The notes beneath the pieces were generated by a model. The model was not told the DNA's origin and ran no database searches. It saw only the letters and a list, made by a program, of their open reading frames with translations. A stretch of 64,000 nucleotides of DNA from Blepharisma stoltei (taxonomy: Eukaryota; Ciliophora; Heterotrichea; Heterotrichida; Blepharismidae), in assembly GCA_914767885.1 (NCBI GenBank), contig CAJZBQ010000030.1, positions 124,001 through 188,000 on the forward strand. Direction: 5' to 3'. Below, one piece after another: positions 20,042 to 31,900 of this stretch (position 1 is the first letter of the stretch; each line of letters starts with the position of its first letter). The translations under genes were made by a program, and so were the position numbers.

Positions 20042-22541
20042 TTATTCCTCTATCACAATTAAAACTTCTTTTTCATTTTCTTTTCTTGTTTCTTTTAAAT
20101 AGAGAGAGCATGCTGCTGAAACCAGAAAAAATAGCCCAAATAGGACTAATGATATTTCTTGGCCGTTTTTCCAGTCAAGAATTACACCTCCTATAAAAGG
20201 TGCAGAAACAGACCCAACCCGAGAAGCTGCAAAGAATAGACCTTGAGCTGTATTTCTGACCTCAGTTGGGTAGCTTTCTGCTGCTATTAAAAATAAAGCA
20301 GCGTATGTAAGGAATCCAATACCAAACATAATAGAAGTGGCGATAATAATCTATATAAAATATACAAGAATTGTTTCTGTTATAAAAGCAAAGAAAATAA
20401 TGGTTACACAAGAAATAATTTGGCCAATAATCATTGTGTATTTTCTTCCTATTAGGAATTTGATTATATTTGGCATTATTAAACTAAGAGAGTGTACTAT
20501 ATAAGTGTGAGAATATTCAGTTCATTACAGTATAATTTTGAATTGACACAAAAAGGAGCTACATATAGGCAGGGGATCCCAGCCATGTTTTGAATAGCAA
20601 TTATAATTCACCTAGGAATAATTGAAAACTGCTTACTCGATCTTGCTGAACAAGCAAAATTTTTCTGTTTCCTTACCAAGATTAATTTTTTATATAAAGT
20701 AATTATCAAAATTTGTAAATCTTTGAAATAAATACTTATTTAATATTTAAAATATATGTTTTATAAGATGCAAGCTACTTAAAAATATATAATTAGCTAA
20801 AGATCTTACTCCCTCCCCGATCAGTGAGCGAGCAAAACAATTTTGTTCACTGACAGAAGGGATTAATATTTTTAAAACAAATTATGGAAATTTTTTTTTC
20901 AAAATTTAACAAAATCCGAACTCGAAAAAAGTTGAAAGCAAATATCGATTTAATTAATAGCATTTACACTTTGAAATATAATTTGTGTGTAAAATTAAAT
21001 AGAATTAGCTAGATATTTCATTATACTAATTTAAAAATATTTTGTTCGCTCACCGAGGGTGGTTTTTTTGGAAAAATAGGGATTTTTTCAATGGTTTTGT
21101 TCGCTCGCGGAGGGGGGAAGTTATATTAATCTATTGTAAAAAATTTTTGCTCGTTAACTAAGGGGAGACTTAAGATATGTTGGCATAAATAAAACTATAC
21201 TAAATGTCCCAAAAAGCATAGCAAAATATATGACTAATAGCAGTAATGTAGTTTTAATATATTCCTTGGAAAATATTTTTTTTATCCTGCTCTGTGTTTT
21301 ATGATCAGCTACATTTACACTAACTTCTTCTTCGTTTTGCAAATTTATTTGTATCAATTCATCAGTATTCCCATTTATTCTTTTCACTTTATTCAAAATT
21401 TCTTCAGCTTTACTAGTGTGTCTATGAACAATTAAATACCCAGGAGACTCGTCCATATCAATTTTTAGAATTCAAGTGACTATCCCCCCTTTAAATTTGA
21501 ATATAGCATCACTAAAATTTTAATTTTTGGGTCCTTTAAACTGCCTTTAAATTGGAACAAATTATTTTTCCTATAGGTAAAGCTAATTTTTATGATCTAA
21601 TTCAATAGAAAAAGTATAAGCAGAATATTATTTAAACTGTTTTCAAAATGAATAGATTAATTTTTCAAAATTAATTCATAAAATAAATTAAAATTCAAAG
21701 TATTATATTCAATTTTTAATATAATATTTTTTTAAAAACAAATTAAGCCCTCCTATAAATTGTAACGGGTATTTTTTCAATTTAAAGAGGGGAGTAAATG
21801 GCTATATACAATTGCTCTGCACTTTTTGACAGCCACACACTTTCCCAGCAGCATTTTTCCGGAATCTTTTAATAGTCAAATATTACTCCTTAATTTCGAC
21901 AAATTTCTACCGAGGAAAAATGGATTAAAAATTAATTACATCTTACTAAACAGTGAAAAAATAGGATAATTGACATAAATTTCCAATTGTGAATATTTGG
22001 AGTGTCAATAAACTCTATTCAAATTGCAAGTAGGCAGAAAATAACCCCGCCTATAGGAAATCCTAAATTTAGCCTTGTCATTTTGTTCAATTTTTGTGTA
22101 GGGCAAAATTCTTTAAAAATTACCAAAGGAACAACCATTTCGCCAATCCCTCCAATCCCAATCAGAAATAAAGCAGTCAAAATTGTGATATAATTTGTTG
22201 AGAAAATAACAATAAAGCAAGAAATCATTAAAAATAAAGAAGATCGTTTCAATGTGTAAGAACGACCTTTGTGATCTGAAGAAATACCTAGTAAATAAGA
22301 GCCCATAAAGCAGCCCAGCTGGAACATTGTTCCCATCAAGCCTTTTTCTTTATTTGAAATTCCCCATTCTTTTTCAAGGTCAGACCCATAATATCCTATT
22401 GACATAGTGAGATATTGAAAATTCATGTATGACTGATATTAAAATTACCAAAAAACACTGCTTAAAAACATAGCTTTGGTATTTCCCCCAGCCTATTTTG
22501 TCGAGATAATGTGTAGCTAAGTGAGCCAGAGTTTCAGCCAT
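20042..22541 (-). CDS. MFS transporter of the SV2/SVOP (sugar/organic ion porter) type
   Basis: The start MAETLAHLATHYLDKIGWGKYQ at 22541 matches the N-terminal FGxxQ region of SVOP-like carriers. Removing two introns and three IESs gives 466 codons with about 12 membrane helices. Landmarks: GTMFQLGCFMGSYLLGISSDHKGR (TM2-3 loop with the MFS D-K-GR motif), GIGGIGEMVVPLVIFKEFCP, an intracellular loop with DESPGYLIVHRHTSKAEEILNKV, a GRK motif after TM8, and AESYPTEVRNTAQG (the characteristic YPTxxR signature). It is probably a plasma-membrane or vesicle carrier of a small organic solute; the substrate is unknown. At 466 aa it is slightly short for the family. Confidence 0.87.
20351..20365 (-). 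other. 15-nt intron in the MFS gene
   Basis: On the minus strand GTATATTTTATATAG. Removal joins ITETIL to IIIATSIMFGIG. Confidence 0.9.
20495..20559. other. Short IES (65 bp) in the MFS gene
   Basis: Removal between TAs joins MAGIPCLYV to HSLSLIMPNIIKFLIGRK, completing TM8 and the following GRK loop. Neighbouring TAs give equivalent in-frame products. Confidence 0.75.
20634..21170. mobile_element. IES with a nested family-1 element
   Basis: 537 bp. Minus-strand removal joins FMPTYLK to QFSIIPRW. An inner family-1 copy runs about 20806-21118 (TTACTCCCTCCCCGATCAGT to CGGAGGGGGGAAGTTA). The outer ends also carry GAACAAGCAAAA / TTTTGCTCGTTAAC. Confidence 0.88.
21481..21946. mobile_element. IES with a nested family-2 element
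   Basis: 466 bp. It begins TATCCCCCCTTTAAATTTG. The nested repeat runs 21543-21796 (TTTAAATTGGAACAAATTAT to TTTCAATTTAAAGAGGGGAG). Removal joins FFHCLVT to WILKIDMDESPGY. Confidence 0.85.
22433..22448 (-). other. 16-nt intron in the MFS gene
   Basis: On the minus strand GTAATTTTAATATCAG. Removal corrects the frame and joins FKQCFL to SYMNFQYLTMS. Confidence 0.9.
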
Positions 22542-22900
22542 TTATTTTATAAATAATTATGAGATAAGGAAGGAGAATTGCAGTCAGACTATAATCAATA
22601 TTGATTTTTTAAAAATATTTAATTTATTTATTTTATATCTGAAAATCTATTATTGATTATTCATCAATTAAAAATTATTAAGTTTGAATAATAAAAACTT
22701 ATTTTAAAACATAAAATAAGAGGTAGTAGAAAAGCTCTTTTCTATATCGTTTATATTAAAATAATTGGTATTTCATTTATATAATTTAAGAAAAATCATT
22801 GAAAACCTCAATATATTTGAGATTTTATGATATCATTAAATATGGATAAATAATCACTATATAGCTAATCAAAGGATGTGCAATAAATTTAGAAATAGTA
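22542..22900. other. Intergenic, receptor copy 3 to MFS gene
   Basis: About 360 bp of AT-rich sequence, the 3' flank of copy 3 and upstream region of the MFS gene (both minus strand). No feature is recognised. Confidence 0.5.
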
Positions 22901-25900
22901 TTATAAGTCTTGGGCAAACTCAGTTCATTCGCATGGTGCGCTTTTTGAAACTATTTTATCTGATAAAATAATTATTTGATCCATGCTAATTTTATCGTCA
23001 TCCTTCTGCTCTTCCTCTATATCAAACTTTTCTTGATTTATTACATCTCTGCTGGTGTAGCCTCCCCTTAATTTTCCTAAAAATAAATCCATCATTGCAA
23101 TTTCTCTGAAATCTATGGTATTTGGGGAATTTTCTGGGTCATTTCCTTCAATTGTTTTCTTTCCTTTTTCTTCTCTTAAGCTTAAATCATTTACTCTACT
23201 ATAGTCTTTAACCCGATATCTTTTCTTTAAAAATGATATTTTAGCAATTATAATATGAATATAGGCATTTCCCGCTTTATATCCCCAGTACAGCACAAAA
23301 TATAAATTTGCGGAAATTATGATAATGAAAAACAGGAGCTCTGTGATTTGGTCAAGAGATCCAGTTAAATAATACATCCCACAATAAATCGTAACTGCTG
23401 AAGCCGAAATAGATATTGCTTCAAGCCTATTCAGATCATCTCCATTATAAGGCTTTATTTTGCAATGAAAATACAAGCAAGCTAACAACAAAAAAATCAC
23501 AGTAAGGGCTTGGATATTGACTGAAACTGTTGCTAAAAATACAGAACAACAAATAATTCCAATTTTTCTGTAAATAATCACAAATTCCCAATAATAGCTT
23601 TCTTGCCTGTATCCATTAAACAGAAATCCATATTTAATCCTCATATTAATATTGCCCAATTGACTTCTATTTTTTATTAGCAAAAATAAGAAAGCAGTTG
23701 GTATTCCAATTCCCCATACAAGAATTGCAGGCAGAGATATAGCTGTTATATAAAAAATATGCTGGCTATCCCAACATCGTAAATTTAATTCATTTACCAG
23801 TCAATACTTATTGTCATCAAGCTCTGTGCAGTCAAAAGAACTAAAATAATACTTGATTAAGCCTGGATGGACTAAAAATGACGCAATAATTGAAGTTGTG
23901 ATTATATTATCTCGGAAAAACGCAAAAGACTTTTGAGCTAATGATATGGAAAGCCAATAAATAACAGAAATAAGAGGGATAGAAATAGGCAAAATGGCCA
24001 TAATTAGCAATTTTTGATAATAAATTTTGCTTTCTCCTTGTAAAAGTTTATTATAATATAAGAGGCAGTCAAATGAAAAAATCTGGTCACTAATGAAATT
24101 TGCATTGCTTTGGATAGAAAATAATTTTTTTACATAGTTTGGCCAGGAAAGGCTAAAAGTGGTTGTTAATGATATTAACTGGGCGTAATTGATAAGAATT
24201 TTGATATAAATGCTTGATAATGATCTTGGTTTATATGCAGAAATTCGTGAAGTTCTTATTATGAACCAGCATAGAACAAGAAATCCAAAGCTGATTCCAG
24301 ATGTTTTTATAATAATTACAGTAAGGCTTTGACATTTTGAGCACTGATTTTTTGATTGGCGTGAATATCCTGAAGCGCAACTTTGACATAAATTTCCAGT
24401 ATATCCTTTTAAGCAATTTCCTGTATAAGAAATATTTTGCGAATCAGAGCCAATGCAGGCTTCTGAGTTAGGACAAGACCAAAATCTTTTGCTTACTATC
24501 CTTCAATAATTAAGCAAAATTGTTTTGAAAGCCACCAAATTTTTATTTTTAAAATCTAATAAAATTATAAGATAATTATATATCTAATATTTTGGTATTT
24601 AGATAATTTAGACAACAGAATTTGTCTAATGGTTTTGCTCACCACAGATGGAGAGGTAGCATATTAAATCTTCAATATCCTGGCTTAGGAACCATCGTAT
24701 AATTTCCATAGCAAATAGCCTGATCAGGGCAAGAAAGGCACTGATCATTATCTGGGTTTAAACTGTAAAAATCTTTAGGACAAACCACACAGTTATTACC
24801 AACTGTAGCTTCTCCTAGCACACAATTTCTTAAAGTGACATCTAAAAATATACTTGAGTTAAGGACCCCCCCCCCTCATTTGTCCGATTTTCTAGTCTTT
24901 TATCATTTGTCCATTTTTCTAGTTTTTTTTATAGGAAAAAAAAAATTTTTTAGGACCTCATTTGTCCAATTTTCTAGTCAAAATTTTGATAGAGAAAAAA
25001 AAAAATTTTCAGGACCTCAATTGTCTCATTTTCTAGTTTTTTTAAAGTAAAAAACTAGAATTTAGGGCATTCGAAAAAATCCAAAAAAGACTAGAAAATT
25101 GGACAAATCATTTTTGACAAGATTTTGGGACAAATGAGGTCCTGAAGAAAAAAAAATTCTTATAGAAAAAAGACTAGAAAATTCGACAAATGAGGGGGGG
25201 GTCCTTATAAGTCAGTCCGTCTCCAGCTTTTGCACTTTTTAAAGCATCAATACCATTTGTTTGGACTTCTATTGAAAAATTGCTGCCAGGCTTTGCTGAA
25301 ATTGCAAATGAAGAAAAATTGAAAATTCCACTTACTGCTGCGACTTTAAGCTCACCTGATAAAACTACATCTTTTGATAAAGCTATTATTTCTCCAACGC
25401 TAGAGTCATCTGTGGAAACAACTGAGCCTAATTTCCCAGCATAAGTGATTAATTTTTATAATTAGTTAAAAATAAAAATTGAATAAATTTTTATTTTTAA
25501 AAAAATTTAGTGATGTAGATTTTTCTATTAAAGGGGAATTAAGTGATCGATGAGAGCTACAATTAAAGGGGTATAGCCTGATTCCTGCTTTGGATTGGAC
25601 TCTGCTGACGGTTTTCAATGCCATATGTCGACTTGCCAAACCAACGTTTGCTTGCGAAGCCAACTCTACATATGACGCTGGGTGGCTTCAGCAAAACCCG
25701 TCAAAAATAAGGATAAGGATATAGTTGTTGTCTGTCCTGAGGCTAAATCTTTTAGTTCACCGTTTCAATTATTATTGATTATTTTCATGGTTACAGGATA
25801 AGAAGCTATATTTTCGCCATATTCTGCTTCATTACTTGTAAATGTATTGTTTTTGAAAATTGGCATGACTTCTCTTCAAACTATAGCCCCTCCTTCATAC

Positions 25901-28900
25901 TCTGCTTGGTTTTTCACAAAATTATTATCAGCCACGCTAAAACTGCATTCTCCAGAATAGCTGCATCCTAGTTTCATAGCCCCTCCTATTCCTGACTCAT
26001 AGCTTTTTTCAGATGTTTGAGAAGTCGCTATGGCTTGATTTTGATAAAAATTGCACAATTTTATATCAGCATTTATATTATCCAGATAAATTGCTCCTCC
26101 AGCAGATGATGTATTATTTGCAAACTCAGTCGAAATTATTTTATAAGTTTGGCTGCTAATGGTATTATCTGTAAATGTAAAATACAGAGCTCCTCCATAA
26201 ATAGATGTGTTATTATTGAAATTGCAGGAATTGATATATATCTATTAATTTTAATAAATATTTTTAGAAAAAAAATAAATGATAAAATTTATTCAAAAAA
26301 TTAGGTATAAACATAATCAGTGCTTGAGCAAGAAATAGCTCCTCCTATATTTCCTTGGCTATTTTTAAAGCTTGTGCCTATTACTTCTAAAGAAACTACT
26401 TTTAGTCCATTAATAGCTGAGTAAGTAAAATTTTCAAAAAATGAATTTTCAATATACGCATTTCCTCCGTATAAATTTATTACAGAATCTGCGCCTGAGC
26501 TGTAAGTATTCAAAAATTTGCATCCAGACACATCTAAAACTGAGGAAAATGCTAATAGTGCATTGCCAAAACTAGCAGTTGAGTTTAGAAAGGAGCAGCC
26601 AGTCAGATTTGTAAAGCTAGACAGAAGAAATATTGATCCGCCTGATGATGAAGATTTTCCATTGATAAATTCTGTATTTTCTGCTGATAATCGACTATCT
26701 GAAGTCAAATATACGAAACTTCCATAGTCTCCTTGATGGTCTTGAAATTGGGAATTTGTAATAGTGGCATTTGAAAGGGTTAAATAAATTCCTGGAGTAA
26801 TCCCATCAGCCTTATTATTGTATATTTCACAGTTATCAATTTTGATATTTGATGTAAGCGAATAAATTAAGCCTTCAGCTTGTGCATAGTTGTCATGCAA
26901 TTTTGAGTTTATTAATTCCGTATCCTTATGAACGAACAAAAAAGTTTGCTCTCACATGCACAAGGGTAATTTTTTCTTAAATATATAAAGTTTTATAGTG
27001 ATTTTATTAAAAAAACCCAATATTATCTAAGTTGTCAAGTTTTGCTTTAAAATTCAAGCTATCTAAATTCAACAGAATTAGTTAGAGACTTCATGATATT
27101 AATTATTACCTATAAATCAAAATATTTATCACAATTTTTATATTAAAAAAGTTGTTTTGTTTCCTCACAAAGGGGAAGATAAACTACAATAGTCATCAGA
27201 ACCTATAATATAGATCACTGAGCCTCTTTTACTGCAGGAATTATGGCTGAACACTGAGTTTTCTATAGTAAAATAAGACATTTGGTCAAAATAAAGGACT
27301 CCTCCATTTTTCGCACTATTTTGATAAAAAGTGCATTTATTACAATAAAAATATGAGTTTCCTTCAGCTCTGATTGCTCCTGCATATTTTGTTGAAGTAT
27401 TATTAATAAACGAAGTAAGCTCACAATAAGCCGTAGAATTAGACGTTAAATAGACAGTTCCATCCGCTATAGTTGAATTTGTTATAACTGATTCTGTGTC
27501 TTTCCAATAATCATTAACAAGATACACTGCAAGCCCTTCATTTTTTTGAAAAATACATTTAGCTGTTTCAACATAAGAATAAATTGCCATGTCATCTGTG
27601 CATATAACATTTTCTCCAGAATTATATGTAAAATTGCATAAAGTCATAATCATTTTTGATTTTTCAGAGTTTAGCTCTGTTGAAGTTGCAAAATAGAAAG
27701 CAGACCCTAGTTCTGCATAATTAAAAGTGAACAAAGAGTTTGAGATATTAAGAATTCCATATTGAAATAAATTAGCAATAGTGCCTTTAGCTTGTGCAGA
27801 ATTTTGGGTAAATGTGCAAGAGTCTATAATTGAATCTTCTGAAAGAATTACACTGTTTTCTATATATATAGCTGAGCCACTCAGAGCTGAATTACCTTTA
27901 AAAACAGTATCTGTTATTGATAAAGAGATAAGCTCTTGTGTTAACAAATTCCCTATTATATAAATCGCCCCTCCTTTTACGTTGAGACTTTGATTTTCTT
28001 TAAAAATTGAATTTTTTATGTCTAATATATGAGTGTCAGCTTCTGTATAAACTGAAAAATAAAGAGTTCCGAGTCCTGAGATGGCCTTATTTGATTCAAA
28101 TCTCACATTATTCAAAATCAACGAAGCACCTTTCAGACCAATTCCTGAACTATAATTTGCAGTATTATTTGATATTATTGTGTTCATAACTGTTATATTT
28201 TTAGAGCTCTCAGAAAAAACCATAGCCCCAGCCCCTTGAGAATGGTTGTTTGTATTGTTATTAAATATTGAATTAGTAATCCACATATTTCCAGCAAGTG
28301 TAGATACTACGCAGATTCCTGAAGAAAGAGTTCCAACATTTCCTTCAAAATTGCAGCCAGTAATATTGGCATTCTCCACTTGTGTATAAACCACAGCTGG
28401 ACTTGACTCTTGACAAACATTATCTCTAAAACTGCTTTCTGATATTTCATAGTTATAACAAGATGTAGCTGACCATAAGGCAAGACAGTCAATACTAGCA
28501 GCGTTAGAAACAATGCTATTTATATATATATCGCTATCAGCTACATAATAATTCCATAGAATTGTATTGATATTTTGAGTTTTCAAGCTTCCATTCGACT
28601 CTACCGTCAAATTATATATACGCATATTGACAAGCTGGGTTATATCAAAAATCCCATTGCCTCCTGAGTAATTATTAATAATTATTGAATTTTTAAAAAT
28701 AAATTCCCGCTTTTTAAATACTGCATCTACGTAATTTCCACTTGTGCTATTTATATAGAACTTTGTATCAGTTAGTATATCTGAGGAATAATACTGGTTG
28801 TTTATTAGTGCCAAAGGTCCAGATAAAACCCCATTTCCATTTATCACTAAATTTTCTAGTAAAATTTTTTGCAGCTGACTCTTATAAGTAATTGTCAAAA

Positions 28901-31900
28901 TTCCTGCATATTGCCCATAGTTATTTTCGAAAATAGTATCATGTATGTATACATGATAAAGCAGTAAATCAATAAGTTCACTGTTAGAATTCGCATCATT
29001 TCTGAAGGTTAAAGTTGTGGGCAATAAATATATAAGCCCATAATTAGCTGCATTTTTTTCAAAAACACAGTTAGATACTTCAATAGACCGAAATAAGGAA
29101 AGCTTTATTAAAGAATAAGTTGTAGATGTAATATAAGGATTATACACAATATTGTTAACAAAAGTCACATTTTTCAGCTTGACAGTCCTAATTTTATCAG
29201 CACTTAAAAAACCTGAAAATTGGGCTGACCCATACTCATAGCCATTATTAAGTCTTGAGACAGTCCCATTTGTATACTCAAAGCTTCCACAGTTATAATT
29301 TTCATCCCCACAATCGAAAAAATAAATCATTGCATATTTACCATCCTGCTGAGCTTGCCCTGGGGGAGGCTGCATCTGTGGCACCCATGAGCATCGAATA
29401 TTGTCAAAATTGACATTACTAAATGTAACATTGCCTCCATAGCTTGCTATTATTGATTTTAATTCCATTCTTCAGGAAGTAAAATTTACGTTTTCTAATG
29501 ATAATTTTGAGCCAAAATACATATCAAATAGAATTTTGTTATGATAAGTATTGCATGCAGATGAAGAAAGAAAAGTAGATACTTTGACTCCTTGATCATT
29601 GTAGTAATATCCATCAGATTTTAATGTAATATTAGCACAATAGGAGCAATAAGGGTTTACTGATGAACAACTTGATAATATATCTTCCCCATTGAAAATA
29701 ATATTTTTTATTGTTAAAGTTGTAATATTTGTTACTGTAAAAGTCTGAAATTTGCTACCTGCTTTGGTTTTTAATAGAATTGCTGAGTCATCATAAGAGG
29801 AAATCAAGAGACTTGTTAGGTTATAGTTGCGATTTAAAGGATAGCAAACATCAGATAATAATGTGCTTACAGGATTTGAAGAATTAACACAAGTCAAATA
29901 ATGAACTCCATCATTTAAAAGGTAAATAATTGAATATTTCGTATAAATTGACGCTAAAGCAAGGGAAAGAGACGCAAATGGATTGGAAAAAGTCCCATTT
30001 CCTTCATAAGCATCTGTGCTTGTCTTTGAAGTCACATAATAGACTGCAGGGTTTTCTTTTGTCGAGTAATCTTTGGGGATTAAACAGACTGGATAATTTC
30101 CAAGCAAGCTAATAGGCTCATGTCCTCCTGGGCACGAAGTAAGGCAATATCCATAAAACTGATACGTATTTGTATTACATTTAAAGCAATCTCCTAAGGT
30201 TTTAGAATTGCAAGATAAGCAATTAGTATCAGCACAAGTGTAGGACGAACACATATTTCATGAGTTAATGCACTTACTCCCCCCTCAGTGAGCGAACAAA
30301 AACACTGGAAAAATCTCTATTTCACCTTTCGTGAGAGCATAATATGAAAAAAATTGATACATAAGTGATATATAGTATAATGAAATTTTTAGTTAATTGC
30401 ATTTTTAAAGATAAATTATTTCAAATTGGGATAGTGTTAATTCCAAAAAAAAATTAGTATAAAATTTAAATATAAATTGTTTAAAAAAACACTTAATCGC
30501 CTCAATGAGTGAACAAAATGTTTTAGATCGCTGGAGGGGGGAAGATAGCATATTTACAATTCGTATGGCATGAATTAGAATCAAGCAGTTCAGAAGTCAA
30601 GCAGGTTAGGTTAGGTTTGGCTATTAAAGTCAGGCGCTAGCCATATTGGTGACGCAGTCACTAAAGACCTTCTGTGCAGAAGATTCAAACGCTTCTTGAC
30701 TCCAGACCAGAGGTTCTTTCCAGGTGGATTCCCCTTCTGATACCTTCTGTCTTCTCATTGCCTTGTGCCTTCAGTCTTGAGTGGGTGGCTTATTGATTTC
30801 TGCGGCCGTGCTGCGGGCAGTTGGAGTAGCTTGATTCCATGGATCAGCTCCTTAGAGTCTATCGGGTGCTGAAGTGCATTTCTTCGATATCTACAGGAAA
30901 AAGGCTGTTCCCCTATGGTCTGGGCTGAAACTCTCGGTTTCTCAGCAGAGTAATGTCCATTGGCTCTCGAATCCAAAAAGGCGTTGCCAGGGATCTCCAT
31001 TTTCAACCACATGAAAGCAGCCAACCTACCCGGATACACAGCCTGCACTTGATTTTGGCTAGGAGTCCGTCCCAGTTCGCTGTAGCCAGAATGTCTGGAC
31101 TGTTTCAAGTTGACAGGTGTCGCCTTTTTAATTTATGTTCAGAAGTCAAGCAATTTGTTGTGTTTGTGCAGTTTACTGGGCTGACATTTATAGTAAGGTT
31201 TTTAGAAATAAAAGCATAATGCAAAGAAAATAAAACAAGATTTTGATTTTGGCATTGGCTTGTCTCACTAATAGTATCATACAGGCAATAAGAATTCATA
31301 CAAGAATCTTTGCATTGCCCATAACTTTCTATACCACAGCCTTCAGCGCAGCCACAGTCATAATTATCAAAATGGCAGTCACTCATATTGCAAGCGCTAT
31401 CACAAACCCCATCCCCAAGCATGTCCTTTAAACACCCAGGCGCACATTCCCCACAATCTCCTCCGTCATAATCGCAAGCTGTATTATTACAACTTTTTTC
31501 ACAGATTCCATTATTTTTCATATAAGAAAGGCAGCCTTGAGAGCAATCACAGTCTCCTCCATCTCAATTGCAAGCTTCATTATTACATTCTTCATTACAA
31601 TTATTGTCTCCTATCATCCAGCCTTCGCAATCTGTATTGCATTGATTATTATTGCAATCTCCAAAATCATAATTACATAAGGCAACATTACAAGATTTAT
31701 CACAAATACCGTCTCCAAGCATTTCACTATCACAGCCAGGAGAGCATTCCTGACAAGACCCTAATCCATAATAACAATTTTGCGTATTACAAGGCTCAGC
31801 ACATTTTAAATTTAGATCATCTTGAAAACCTATAATAAATTTTACAGTCAGAGTCGCAATACCCACAATCTCCAAAATCATAGCCACAAATAGGGTTATT

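Noticed and set aside
27165-29468. Bacterial polymorphic outer-membrane (autotransporter) gene or recent transfer
   Set aside because: The beta-helix motifs are similar, but the domain is fused to Notch-type repeats and a ciliate multipass membrane domain, with TGA as Trp and tiny introns.
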